34,161 bases of DNA from Nocardioides sp. (GCA_003519585.1 DOWL01000134.1:1-34161), one strand, 5' to 3'; shown: positions 22,392 through 30,734, counted from the stretch's first letter. Notes: generated by a model not told the origin, from the sequence alone. Numbers and translations are program-made.

Positions 22392-23369
22392 TCAGGCGCA
22401 GACCTCGTGGCTGCCGTCCCAGCGGTTGAACACCCGGTTCTCGTTGGGCGAAGCCGCCACGTCGGCGCGGGCCTGCTCCCAGAGCCGCTTCCACTCCTGC
22501 CAGTCCGTGAGCACGCTGTCGGGGTCGCTCGCGCTGCGTGCGACGAAGGCGGGGTACTCCGCGCGCCCGGTGGGCTGGCCGACCGGCTGGAACCGGCAGT
22601 CGAAGCTCCACCGCACGCCATCGCTGGTGTTGGCGAGGGCTGAATGCATCGTCCGCCGGTGCAGGACGATGATGCTGCCGGCAGCGACCGGAAGTGGGAT
22701 CGCGGTGTCGGGCACCAGCGACTCGGGGATGGCCAACGTGCTGCGCGCGGCATTGCCGGGGCAGTGCGTGATCAGGTCGCCGCGGTGGCTGCTGGGGACG
22801 ACCCACAGGCAGCTGTTCTCGAGGGTCGCGTCGGTCACCGCGATCCACACGGTCAGCATCTCGGTGTTGTCGACCTCGGGCAGCGCGACGCCCTGGTCCT
22901 GGTGCCAGGCCGAACTCTTCATCATCGAGTTGTCGATGTCGGCCGGCAGCAGGTGCTCCGGCGGCTTGATGCGGACGTGCTGGATCGGATTGCTCAAGAC
23001 CTCCTGCCCCACGAAGTGCTCCACGATGTCGAGGAGTCGTGGGCTGGTGAGCAGCTCGAAGACCGCCGGGCCGTTGTGCACCGGCGTCTCGGCCGTGACG
23101 CCTCGCGAGGGCAGCGAGATGTCGAACGGCTGGAAGTTTCCGCCGGTCTCGCTCAGGATCCGGGCGAGTCGCTGTGGGAAGGGCAGTTCGGCGTACGTGG
23201 ATTGGAGCTGGCCTTCGGCGACCCAGCCCTCGGCGAGCCGGTCGAGGAGTTCCATGTACTCGTCGACAACGTTGGCGATCTCGGTGTCGCTGTAGACGTT
23301 CTCGATGACCAGGTACCCGTTCTCCTCGAAGAAGTCCATGTCGACGAGGGGCGGGGTGGTAACTGTCAC
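22392..23369 (-). CDS. Phytanoyl-CoA dioxygenase (PhyH) family Fe(II)/2-oxoglutarate oxygenase
   Basis: A protein of 325 aa. The iron-binding facial triad is His156 and Asp158 (WHQDQG) and His242 (RTMHSA); Arg253 (GVRWSFDCRF) is placed to bind 2-oxoglutarate. FVIEN-like YLVIENVYS lies at 19-27. The GTG at 23369 is chosen because AGGAGG lies six bases upstream; the internal ATG at 23339 has no ribosome site. Family members hydroxylate lipids, CoA thioesters, halogenated or small cyclic compounds. The gene is divergent from a beta-propeller gene, with a 181-base shared control region. The substrate is unknown. Confidence 0.9.
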   Translation of the reverse strand: MTVTTPPLVDMDFFEENGYLVIENVYSDTEIANVVDEYMELLDRLAEGWVAEGQLQSTYAELPFPQRLARILSETGGNFQPFDISLPSRGVTAETPVHNGPAVFELLTSPRLLDIVEHFVGQEVLSNPIQHVRIKPPEHLLPADIDNSMMKSSAWHQDQGVALPEVDNTEMLTVWIAVTDATLENSCLWVVPSSHRGDLITHCPGNAARSTLAIPESLVPDTAIPLPVAAGSIIVLHRRTMHSALANTSDGVRWSFDCRFQPVGQPTGRAEYPAFVARSASDPDSVLTDWQEWKRLWEQARADVAASPNENRVFNRWDGSHEVCA

Positions 23370-23441
23370 TGAAGTCCTCCTGTGAGTGCCGCTAGGGCGT
23401 CGTGAGCATCTTGCAGGGTAGGCAGCGCTCGAGGGGGGTGC

Positions 23442-23457
23442 AGTGACTTCGGTCGCT
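23442..23457. promoter_or_regulatory. Degenerate copy of the Crp-like operator
   Basis: AGTGACTTCGGTCGCT matches the TGTGAG-N4-GTCACC consensus at eight of twelve fixed positions and is itself nearly palindromic. It is 72 bases before the PhyH start and 93 before the beta-propeller start, distances similar to those of the strict sites. On its own the match is weak. Confidence 0.3.
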
Positions 23458-23550
23458 GGGCCACGCGACTGTGGTTCTCCCGGACCTGGACCGTGGTGGG
23501 CACGCTGGCCGAGCCTGGATCCAGGCTGAGACGCGCGAGGAGGTGGGTCG

Positions 23551-24558
23551 ATGACTGGACCGCGCAACCGCTACAGGTGGGTCGAGGATCCCGTGGTCGG
23601 CCTCGAGCGCGGGGCCCGGCACGAGGAGTGGTCCCATCACGGCCTCAGTGTGACCTCCTCCGGTGACCTCGTCGCCTTCTCGGCTGAGCGACGCAGCCTG
23701 CTGATCGCCTCGCGGTCGGGAGGGCCACCTCGCGAGGTGCCTGTCCCGGCGTTCGAAGCACACGACCTGCTGGTCGTGGACGAGGGCGGCGCAGACCGGG
23801 TGTGGATCGCCGACATCGGCCTGCGCAGCGTGCGGCAGCAGCACGGGGGCTACACAGTCACCGCGTCGGATGCGGGGGGCCACGTGCTGCTGGTCGGTCT
23901 CGACGGCTTCGTCGCGCGCAGTCTGCCGATGCCCCCCGTGCCCGAGTACCGCGACGGGCGCTACTGTCCGGGCGCGATCGCCGTCGACGAACAGCGCCAC
24001 GGAGGTACCGGCGAGGTGTGGGTCGCCGATCCGTACGGCGCGAGCCTGGTGCATCGATTCGGCGCCGACGGGTCGTACGCCGGCACCGTCCGCGGCGACG
24101 AGCCAGGCGGCCCGGGCCGGTTGAACTGCCCCCATGGGTTGGTGGTCGACCGTCGCTCCGAGCGTCCCGAGCTGCTGATCGCCGACCGCGGAAATGCGCG
24201 AGTCCTGGCCTACACCTTGGACGGCCAGTTCCTTCGAGTGCTCGGCGCGGACTTCCTGACCGCCCCGAGCTCGCTGGCGGTCGCTGGCGACGTGCTGATC
24301 GTGACCGAAAATCGCGGCTCCCGGCTCACCCTGATGGGGACCAACGGCGACCTCATCGAGTTCATCGGATGCGATGACCGAGCGGTCGGACGACCTGGCT
24401 GGCCGAACGCACTCGCGGACGACGGGTCGGTCGTCGCACCGAGAGTGCACGACCACCGCTTCAACGCCCCCCATGGGCTCGCAGTCGGCGCGAGCGGCGA
24501 GGTTTTCGTGGCCGAGTGGGTGGTGGGGGGTCGGCTGGTTCGCCTCGACCCGACGTGA
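23551..24558 (+). CDS. NHL-repeat/six-bladed beta-propeller protein
   Basis: A protein of 335 aa with repeated blades of the NHL/SMP-30 type: VWIADIGLRSV, EVWVADPYGASLVHRF, LLIADRGNARVLAYTLDGQFLRV (hyphen-free, about 208-230), VLIVTENRGSRLTLM and NAPHGLAVGASGEVFVAEW. Histidines recur at blade tops (PHGLVV, PHGLAV), as in metal-binding propellers such as lactonases and amidoglycolate lyases. There is no signal peptide, so it is cytoplasmic. The ATG at 23551 has GAGGAGG seven bases upstream. Divergent pairing with PhyH suggests a joint step, for example hydrolysis or lyase action on the hydroxylated product. That is inference. Confidence 0.82.
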   Translation: MTGPRNRYRWVEDPVVGLERGARHEEWSHHGLSVTSSGDLVAFSAERRSLLIASRSGGPPREVPVPAFEAHDLLVVDEGGADRVWIADIGLRSVRQQHGGYTVTASDAGGHVLLVGLDGFVARSLPMPPVPEYRDGRYCPGAIAVDEQRHGGTGEVWVADPYGASLVHRFGADGSYAGTVRGDEPGGPGRLNCPHGLVVDRRSERPELLIADRGNARVLAYTLDGQFLRVLGADFLTAPSSLAVAGDVLIVTENRGSRLTLMGTNGDLIEFIGCDDRAVGRPGWPNALADDGSVVAPRVHDHRFNAPHGLAVGASGEVFVAEWVVGGRLVRLDPT

Positions 24559-24599
24559 GGCGATCTCCGCTGCAGTCGCGACGGGCTCCTGTATCTTTC

Positions 24600-24635
24600 G
24601 GAGAAGTCTCCACATGCCGTAGCGGAGATATCGCC
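24600..24635. promoter_or_regulatory. Tandem dyads, probable TetR operator
   Basis: GGAGA-AG-TCTCC at 24600-24611 is a perfect dyad. GGAGA-TA-TCGCC at 24624-24635 repeats it with one mismatch, 24 bases further on. Both lie in the 98 bases before the TetR start at 24657. This is the layout of an autoregulated TetR operator with two dimers. The regulator identity is inferred from position. Confidence 0.55.
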
Positions 24636-24656
24636 ACAGAGCGAGGTGAGGCACCG

Positions 24657-25190
24657 ATGCGCTCCGATGCGCGCGAGAACCGCAACCGCATCCTCGAGGT
24701 GGCGCGCGAGGCGTTCGCCGAGGGTGGAGAGCCGTCGATGAACCAGATCGCCCAGCGCGCGGGGGTCGGCCCGGGGACGCTGTACCGCAACTACCCGTCG
24801 CGCGAGGCGCTGGCGATGGCGGTCTATCAGCAGGAGATCGAGCGCCTGGTGGACTCCGTGTCAGGCCTCTTGGCCGAGCTGGAGCCGGTCGAGGCCCTGC
24901 GCCGTTGGACCACGGCGTTGGTCTCGGCGATGCGCAAGAAGCACGGTCTCGGCGATGCGCTCAGTCCTGGCGCCCATCAGTCGATCACCGAACAGAGCTA
25001 TGGCCCGGTAGTTGCGGCGATCACCGAGCTTCCCTCCGCGGGGCAAGCCGACGGCACGATCAGGGCCGACGCCGACCCTCGCGACTTCCTCCAGTTCACG
25101 GGCGCACTGTGGCGCGCCGCGCCCGGCAAGGGCGACAGGTCGCAGGCCATGCTCGGCTTGCTGCTCGACGGGCTTCAGTCACACCGCTGA
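24657..25190 (+). CDS. TetR-family transcriptional regulator
   Basis: A protein of 177 aa. The N-terminal helix-turn-helix is NRILEVAREAFAEGGEPS followed by MNQIAQRAGVGPGTLYRNYPSREAL (about 9-51), with the canonical GTLYRNYPSRE recognition segment. The C-terminal ligand domain includes a TetR-C33-like stretch (SQAMLGLLLDGL). The ATG at 24657 is used because GAGG lies upstream and the recognisable TetR fold starts there; the frame is open further upstream. It is 76 bases before the MFS transporter on the same strand and probably represses both itself and that transporter. Confidence 0.92.
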   Translation: MRSDARENRNRILEVAREAFAEGGEPSMNQIAQRAGVGPGTLYRNYPSREALAMAVYQQEIERLVDSVSGLLAELEPVEALRRWTTALVSAMRKKHGLGDALSPGAHQSITEQSYGPVVAAITELPSAGQADGTIRADADPRDFLQFTGALWRAAPGKGDRSQAMLGLLLDGLQSHR

Positions 25191-25266
25191 CCACGGCCCA
25201 CGCGTCGTTCCACGGCTTGCGACTGTCATCACTGCACGTTGTCCGGGGCCCTCCTAGGTTGCTCTG

Positions 25267-26685
25267 GTGCCGAGTGGCAAGGCCGTCGCCGAGACGCAAT
25301 CGCGCGTTGACGGAGACAACTGGCTCGCCGCCACGTTGATCCTCGGCTCGGTGATGAACCCCATCAACACCACCACGATGGCGGTCGCGCTGACTCCGAT
25401 CGGGATCGCCTTCGGGGCCTCGCCGGCTGAGACCGCGTGGCTCGTGTCGGTCTTCTACCTCTCGACCGCGGTGGGACAGCCGGTAGCCGGCCGCCTCGTC
25501 GACACGGTGGGCGCACGGCGCACATTCCTCGCGGCATCGTCCGTCATCGCTATCGCCGGTGCGCTCGGGACCTTTGCGCCGTCACTGTGGTTCCTGGTCG
25601 GCACCCGCGTGCTACTCGCCCTCGGCACGTCGGCCGCGTACCCGGCTGCGATGTCGGTGATCCGGAGCGAGTCAGACGCGGTTGGCGACTCTCGCCAGAG
25701 GGCCCTGCTCACCGCGCTCGCGATGTCGAACCAGGCGCTGGCGGCGGTCGGGCCCGTGGTGGGTGGCGTCCTGCTGTCGACGGGCAGTTGGCAGCCGGTA
25801 TTCGCGATCAACGTGCCCCTGGCTCTCGTGTGCATCGGTCTCGGGGCGTGGCGGATTCCCCGGTCGCAGGGCGGAGAGCCCACGACCTGGCGGCAACTCG
25901 ATCCCGCGGGCGCGATTCTCTTCACTGTCTCTCTCGTCGCCTTGATGCTGTGCTTGATGCAGCCCGACAGGCTCCTCGCGTACGCCGCGCCGGTGGCCCT
26001 GGCAGCTGGTATCGCGCTCGTCGTGGTCGAGCGACGCGCGACCGAACCGTTCCTCGACGTACGACTCCTGGCGACCGATCGTCCGCTGACCTTGACCTTC
26101 CTCAGGCAGGCGCTGAGCCTGAGCGCAAGCTTCTGCTACGTCTACGGCTTCACACAGTGGCTCGACGACGTACGCGGATTCGGCGCGACGACGACCGGGC
26201 TGATGGTCGCGCCACTCTTCGTGGTCTCCGTCCTCGTGTCCGCGATCTTGGTGCGATCACGGGCCATCCGTGCGCGCCTCGTCTCCGGCGCCGTCTGCAG
26301 CCTCGCGGCCGGCATCGTGGTGCTGACGATGCGCGACGAGAGTCCGCTTGCTCTCGTCATCTCTGTCAGCGTGCTCCTCGGAATCGCCCAGGGGCTGAAC
26401 GGTCCGGCGTTGCAGTTGTCGGTCTTCACCCAGTCGCGGCGCGAGCGGATCGGCACCTCGGCAGGGTTGCTGCGCACGTCGGGCTATCTCGGTGCCATGG
26501 TCTCTGCTGGGGCGGTGGCCGCCTGCTTCGCAGACGCGGCGACGCTGCACGGGCTGCACCGGCTGAGCCTGTTCATGCTCGGTGCCAGTGCGCTGCTGCT
26601 GGTCGTCTCTCTCCTCGACCCGGCGATCCGACGACCGGTCCACGCCAAGCGAAACCCTGAGGGCGCCGGGGCGGCTGTGACCTAG
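25267..26685 (+). CDS. MFS transporter, DHA2-like drug/metabolite exporter
   Basis: A protein of 472 aa with about 12 to 14 membrane segments. The loop between segments 2 and 3, GRLVDTVGARRTF (about 76-88), is the MFS signature A. MNPINTTTMAVALTPIG near the N-terminus and VGPVVGGVLLSTGSWQPVFAINVP resemble motif C and the following loop of the EmrB/QacA (DHA2) group. The start is GTG at 25267; the ribosome site before it is weak, so a nearby start is possible. Context with TetR suggests export of a toxic substrate or intermediate from the inner membrane. Confidence 0.9.
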   Translation: MPSGKAVAETQSRVDGDNWLAATLILGSVMNPINTTTMAVALTPIGIAFGASPAETAWLVSVFYLSTAVGQPVAGRLVDTVGARRTFLAASSVIAIAGALGTFAPSLWFLVGTRVLLALGTSAAYPAAMSVIRSESDAVGDSRQRALLTALAMSNQALAAVGPVVGGVLLSTGSWQPVFAINVPLALVCIGLGAWRIPRSQGGEPTTWRQLDPAGAILFTVSLVALMLCLMQPDRLLAYAAPVALAAGIALVVVERRATEPFLDVRLLATDRPLTLTFLRQALSLSASFCYVYGFTQWLDDVRGFGATTTGLMVAPLFVVSVLVSAILVRSRAIRARLVSGAVCSLAAGIVVLTMRDESPLALVISVSVLLGIAQGLNGPALQLSVFTQSRRERIGTSAGLLRTSGYLGAMVSAGAVAACFADAATLHGLHRLSLFMLGASALLLVVSLLDPAIRRPVHAKRNPEGAGAAVT

Positions 26686-26691
26686 GTCGTC
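26676..26691. promoter_or_regulatory. Degenerate copy of the Crp-like operator
   Basis: TGTGACCTAGGTCGTC matches the consensus at nine of twelve fixed positions. It overlaps the stop codon of the MFS gene and ends 75 bases before the ATG of the flavin reductase-IclR fusion. A separate perfect dyad, TGTCA-C-TGACA, lies at 26707-26717. The evidence is suggestive only. Confidence 0.3.
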
Positions 26692-26766
26692 GGCCGCACG
26701 CACAACTGTCACTGACACGCGGACCGCCCCGCGCTTGCATGGTCGCTCATCGACGAGGAGGTCGCG

Positions 26767-27945
26767 ATGTCCGTCGACCCGAACATGTACCGTCAGGTCT
26801 TGGGCCAGTACCCGACCGGGGTTGTCATCATCACCGCACTCGCTCCTGACGGCGAGCCGCTGGGCATGACGATCGGGTCATTCACCTCGGTGTCCTTGGA
26901 CCCGCCGCTGGTGGCGTTCATGCCGTCCAAGACATCGAGCTCTTGGGCTGCACTCCGAGAGGCGAGCGATCAGTTCACGGTGAACGTGCTCGGCGCAGAT
27001 CAGGAGGAGGTCTGCCGAGCGATCTCGATCCGCAAGCAACGCAAGTTCGTCGACCTGACGTGGCGCCCCTCCCCCGCGGGGAATCCCATCCTCGACCGCG
27101 CCGTCGCCTGGCTCGACTGCACCACCGAATCGCGCCTCGACGCCGGCGACCACGAGATAGTGCTCGGTCGGGTGCACGACCTCCAGGTAGCCCACGACGG
27201 CTACCCCCTGCTCTTCTTCCGTGGTGGCTACGGCTCGTTTGTACCGATGTCGATGGCGTCCGGCGACGTCGGTCTCGGCGAGGTCCTCGAGCTGGTCGAT
27301 TATGCCCGCGGTCCGATGGAGGAGCTCTCCTCCGAGTTCGGTGTCGAGGTGACCGCGGTCGCGCAGGTTCGTGACGAGCTCGTGGTCGTCGCGGCTGTCG
27401 GCCGGACACCCGAGAGCGGAATGCCGACGCGCGTGGGCACCCGCACTCGCTTCGGCGCTCCGTTCGGCAGCATCTTCGCGGCGTACGGCGGCACAGCCCT
27501 ACGTCGCGCATGGCTCTCAGGTCTAGGCCCGACCGCGCCGAGCGACATCGATCTCGATGCGCGGCTCGACGCGATCCGAGATCGGGGCTACGCGATGACG
27601 CTGCGCCACCACTACGACATCGAGACGACGGGGATGCACTATCGCGGCCGGGGCCGCGAGGCCCGCTCGCGCACCGAGGGAACGATCCGGTCGGAGATCA
27701 CCAAGTTGGTCGACGCGCCTTCGCTCGTCGACCACCGCGAGCTGTCAGCCGCCGACGTGCGCGCGATCCAGGCGCCGGTATTCGCGCCCGACAGGTCCGT
27801 CGCTTACGCATTGCTCTGCTGGGCACCGACCGACTCCGCTGACCGTAAACTGCTGTCCCGACTGCAGCGAGCAGTTGTGGACGCCAGCCGCCTCAGCACC
27901 CAGCGCATCGCCGCATCCCAGCCAGCGCAGCGCCCGCGGCTCTGA
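26767..27945 (+). CDS. Flavin reductase fused to an IclR-like effector-binding (GAF-type) domain
   Basis: A protein of 392 aa. Residues 1-165 are a complete flavin reductase domain: YPTGVVIITAL, GMTIGSFTSVSLDPPLVAFMPS split at 33-53, RKFVDLTW and GDHEIVLGRVHDL. Residues about 175-385 resemble the C-terminal domain of IclR regulators: RVGTRTRFGAPFGSIFAAYGG corresponds to the LPLHATALGKALLA region, and APVFAPDRSVAYALLCW to the VFD-GVVAALS-G segment. No DNA-binding domain is present. The product could supply FMNH2 to the LLM monooxygenase under allosteric control by the pathway substrate. The ATG at 26767 has GAGGAGG five bases upstream. IclR-like assignment is by motif reading, not by search. 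Confidence 0.82.
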   Translation: MSVDPNMYRQVLGQYPTGVVIITALAPDGEPLGMTIGSFTSVSLDPPLVAFMPSKTSSSWAALREASDQFTVNVLGADQEEVCRAISIRKQRKFVDLTWRPSPAGNPILDRAVAWLDCTTESRLDAGDHEIVLGRVHDLQVAHDGYPLLFFRGGYGSFVPMSMASGDVGLGEVLELVDYARGPMEELSSEFGVEVTAVAQVRDELVVVAAVGRTPESGMPTRVGTRTRFGAPFGSIFAAYGGTALRRAWLSGLGPTAPSDIDLDARLDAIRDRGYAMTLRHHYDIETTGMHYRGRGREARSRTEGTIRSEITKLVDAPSLVDHRELSAADVRAIQAPVFAPDRSVAYALLCWAPTDSADRKLLSRLQRAVVDASRLSTQRIAASQPAQRPRL

Positions 27946-27981
27946 CTCCCGAGGACGGCGGTTGAACTGCCGGCGAGAAAG

Positions 27982-28017
27982 CCCGATGGGCACCGCAGCA
28001 GTGCGATGCCCATCGGG
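27982..28017. terminator. Strong bidirectional hairpin between convergent genes
   Basis: An 11-bp perfect stem, CCCGATGGGCA with TGCCCATCGGG, encloses an inner CGCA-GCAG-TGCG stem. It lies between the convergent flavin reductase-fusion gene and the binding-protein gene. On the minus strand the stem is followed by a short CTTTCT run. The remaining bases to 28092 show no feature. Confidence 0.85.
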
Positions 28018-28092
28018 TCAGCCTCCGATCAACGAGTCAGGACTCTCGACGAAGCCCCGTGTCGCTCACCTTCCTGTCAGAGCACACCGGCA

Positions 28093-29349
28093 TCACTTGG
28101 GCGCGAAGCCCTTGGCGATCTCGGCGATCTGCGCGCTCACGGCGGCATCCGCAGCGACCGGGTCAGTGCCGTCAGGAGTCAGCCACTGGCCGTCCTGCAA
28201 CTGGAACGGGAAGTACACGTTGAACAGGCTGGGCTGACCCTTCGTGTAGGTCAGGGCCGGCGCCAGACCACCCAGGGTCTCACCATCCAGTGCGTAGAGC
28301 CCGTTGAACACCGTATCCGTCGTCACGTCCTTCGACCCAGAGGCCGCGACCGCGGCCTCGAAGAGCTTGCCCGCGATCCATGTGTCGATGGAACTAGAGT
28401 TCATCGGGACTTCGCTGGTCCCCACCTCGGGGGCGTACTCCTTCATCGCCGCCTGGAACTCCTTGGCCGCGGGCGAGGAGTCGACGAAGAACCCTGGATT
28501 CGTCCCGACGAACTTCGCGCCGTTGTAGACCGGTGAGGTCTCGCGAAGGTTGTTCGCCGCCTCCGCCACCTGGATCAACTGGGCGTTGAACCCCAGCTTC
28601 TGACACTGTTCGCCGATGCGGTCGGTGACCGCGCTCGCCACACTCATGTTGTAGGAGCTCACGCCGGCGTCCTTCATTGCCATGCACACGGCCGAGTAGT
28701 CAGACGAGTCGCCCGCCACGGCACCCGCGTAGGCGAGGTCGACCCCGACGGCGTCCCCGAACTGTCCGAGGATCGTCGAAGCTGCCTTGCAGGCCGGGGC
28801 CTCGGCGCAATAGAGCATCGCGATCTTGTCACCGGACTTTGCGGCCTCGTTGGCGATCGCCCAGAACGACGCCACGATGTTGCCACCAGTGCTGAACCAG
28901 TTCGGGTAGCCGACCATCTCGGGGGCGTTCGCGTATCCGCCGACCACCGGGATGTTCTTCTCGAGAGCGTACGGCGCCCAGCCTGCGGCGCTCACCGAGT
29001 GCTCTCCGACGATCGCGACGACATCGTCTGTCTCGACCATCTTCTTCACGGCCGTCGCACCCGCCGCCGGGTCGCCCTTGTCGTCGGCCACGATCACCTC
29101 GACCGGCCGGCCGTCGATGCCACCGTTGGCGTTCACCGCATTGGCCCATGCCTTGATCGCGTACGGCGCATCGGCGTGTGACTGCGCGGTGACTCCGCTG
29201 AACGTTCCGATCGTTCCCACCTTGATCGGCTCACCGGTGAGGCCGTGCGTGGTGTCGCCTGAACTATCCGACGAACCACACCCTGTCACTGCCAGTACCA
29301 GCGCGAGGACCACCCCCAGGACCGCCCCTGGATAGCGCTTACCCACCAC
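28093..29349 (-). CDS. ABC transporter substrate-binding lipoprotein (LivK-like)
   Basis: A protein of 418 aa. The N-terminus is a lipoprotein signal peptide with lipobox VTGC and Cys24 as the lipidated residue, then a Ser/Gly/Asp linker. The mature part is a periplasmic-binding fold of the Leu/Ile/Val class: IKVGTIGTFSG, VNANGGIDGRPVEVIVADDKGDPAAG (split over about 72-98) and VVAIVGEHSVSA. The GTG at 29349 has AAGGA six bases upstream. It is anchored outside the membrane and delivers ligand to a Liv permease. The only Liv permease in view is at 6728-10185, 18 kb away; operator site D upstream of this gene matches sites A and B there. Confidence 0.93.
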   Translation of the reverse strand: MVGKRYPGAVLGVVLALVLAVTGCGSSDSSGDTTHGLTGEPIKVGTIGTFSGVTAQSHADAPYAIKAWANAVNANGGIDGRPVEVIVADDKGDPAAGATAVKKMVETDDVVAIVGEHSVSAAGWAPYALEKNIPVVGGYANAPEMVGYPNWFSTGGNIVASFWAIANEAAKSGDKIAMLYCAEAPACKAASTILGQFGDAVGVDLAYAGAVAGDSSDYSAVCMAMKDAGVSSYNMSVASAVTDRIGEQCQKLGFNAQLIQVAEAANNLRETSPVYNGAKFVGTNPGFFVDSSPAAKEFQAAMKEYAPEVGTSEVPMNSSSIDTWIAGKLFEAAVAASGSKDVTTDTVFNGLYALDGETLGGLAPALTYTKGQPSLFNVYFPFQLQDGQWLTPDGTDPVAADAAVSAQIAEIAKGFAPK

Positions 29350-29447
29350 ATCAGTTCCTTCCTCGACAACCGGGCGACATCCCAGTCAGGTTGGGTAAAG
29401 AGTGGAAGCGAGCACCCGGTTCGACTACGACGCCCATCACCGGTGCA

Positions 29448-29463
29448 TGTGAGTACGGTCACC
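29448..29463. promoter_or_regulatory. Crp-like operator, site D (TGTGAG-N4-GTCACC)
   Basis: The site reads TGTGAGTACGGTCACC. It lies 98 bases upstream of the binding-lipoprotein start at 29349 and before the end of the P450 gene at 29511, so it belongs to the lipoprotein promoter. The distance is nearly the same as that of site C to the ten-gene operon (97 bases). Confidence 0.7.
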
Positions 29464-29510
29464 AATCGGCGCGTCTCGGCCGCCGTCACGCGCGCAGACT
29501 GCTCGCTGCC

Positions 29511-30734
29511 TCAGCGCATGATGAGCGGCAGGCTGTGCCAGCCATGCTGCAGAGGCGATTCGACTCTCTTCGGAGTGCCCGCGAGCTCGACGCTGGAGAA
29601 TCGAGCGAGGAACGTCTCCAGCATGACTCTCACCTCGAGACGAGCCAGCGCTGCCCCGATGCACGCGTGCTGACCGTATCCGAACGACAGCACACCGGTC
29701 TCGGTGGCTCGGGTGATGTCGAACGTGTCGGGGTCTGACCAGTAGTCCTCGTCTCGGTTGGCCGCGAAGTAGTGGAGGAAGACGTACTGTCCCTTCTTGA
29801 TGGTGCGGCCGCGCATCTCGATATCTTGCTTCGCGTTCCTCATGAACCCAGGTACGGGAGTGACCCATCGGAGCACTTCCTCGATCGTGCCCTTGACGAG
29901 ACTCGGGTCGGCCACGAGCTTCGCCAACTGGGATGGGTGTTGGGCGAGTGACCACATCGTCGCCGACATGGTGTTCCGGGTCGTGTCGATGCCGGCCAGC
30001 AAGGTGAGTTCCGCGAGCGTCAGCACGTTGGCTCGAGTGACCGCCTTGCCGTCGAGTTGGGCGCGACCCAGGATGCTCATCAAGTCGACCCCCGGATTCG
30101 CGCGCCGTCGATCGAAGAGGTCGAGCAGGAAGACCTTCAGATCGTCCAGGTTCGACGCCGCCTCGGCGAGTTCCTCCTGACTGAGGGCAGCGCCGACCTT
30201 CGGCATCTCGTCTCCCCAGAAGATGATCTGCTCGACGTCGATCTCCTCGGGGGGGACGCCGACCAGCTGACACACGACGATCGTCGGAATGATGCGCGCA
30301 AAGGAATGCACGAAGTCGAAAGCCTGACCGCGAGGAACAGCATCGAAGAGCTCTCTCGTCTTGGCCCGCAGACTGTCCTCGAGCGCACCGATCGCATTGG
30401 GAGTGAAAGCGGGCGCGATCGCCCGTCGAATCTCGCCGTGCCTGGGAGGGTCCTGCACCGAGACGAGTTCACCGTCGGGGTCGAAGAAGTCGAGCGCAAC
30501 GTTGCGACCGAATCTGGCGTCGTTGATGAGCACACCCTGCTCCACCGAGAAGAGCTCTGGCGTGCGAGACGCGAAGCGAACGTCGTCGTACTTGTTGAGG
30601 ATCCAGAAGTCCAGCGGCTTGTAGTGGAACACCGGCTCGGTCTGCCTCAACCACCGAAGAACTGGTGCACTTCTCACGTCGTAGAACTGCCAGTCCTCGA
30701 CCTTGACCTCGTCACTCAAGCTTGCGGTCGTCAT
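29511..30734 (-). CDS. Cytochrome P450
   Basis: A soluble bacterial P450 of 407 aa. The I-helix oxygen-binding motif is AGIDTT (247-252), the K-helix ExxR is Glu286 to Arg289 (EEVLRW), and the heme loop FGYGQHACIG has Cys358 as the axial ligand. PPRHGEIRR near 96-104 is the usual C-helix segment. The ATG at 30734 has GGGAG five bases upstream. It needs a ferredoxin and a reductase. The reductase at 19901-21106 is the likely partner and no ferredoxin gene is visible. Hydroxylation or O/N-demethylation of the pathway substrate is plausible. The CYP family cannot be assigned without a search. Confidence 0.95.
   Translation of the reverse strand: MTTASLSDEVKVEDWQFYDVRSAPVLRWLRQTEPVFHYKPLDFWILNKYDDVRFASRTPELFSVEQGVLINDARFGRNVALDFFDPDGELVSVQDPPRHGEIRRAIAPAFTPNAIGALEDSLRAKTRELFDAVPRGQAFDFVHSFARIIPTIVVCQLVGVPPEEIDVEQIIFWGDEMPKVGAALSQEELAEAASNLDDLKVFLLDLFDRRRANPGVDLMSILGRAQLDGKAVTRANVLTLAELTLLAGIDTTRNTMSATMWSLAQHPSQLAKLVADPSLVKGTIEEVLRWVTPVPGFMRNAKQDIEMRGRTIKKGQYVFLHYFAANRDEDYWSDPDTFDITRATETGVLSFGYGQHACIGAALARLEVRVMLETFLARFSSVELAGTPKRVESPLQHGWHSLPLIMR

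Noticed and set aside
23361..26715. Shared 12-base string AACTGTCACTGA at 23361 and 26704
   Set aside because: The first copy covers the start codon of the PhyH gene and the second lies between genes; with different contexts and only two copies it may be chance.
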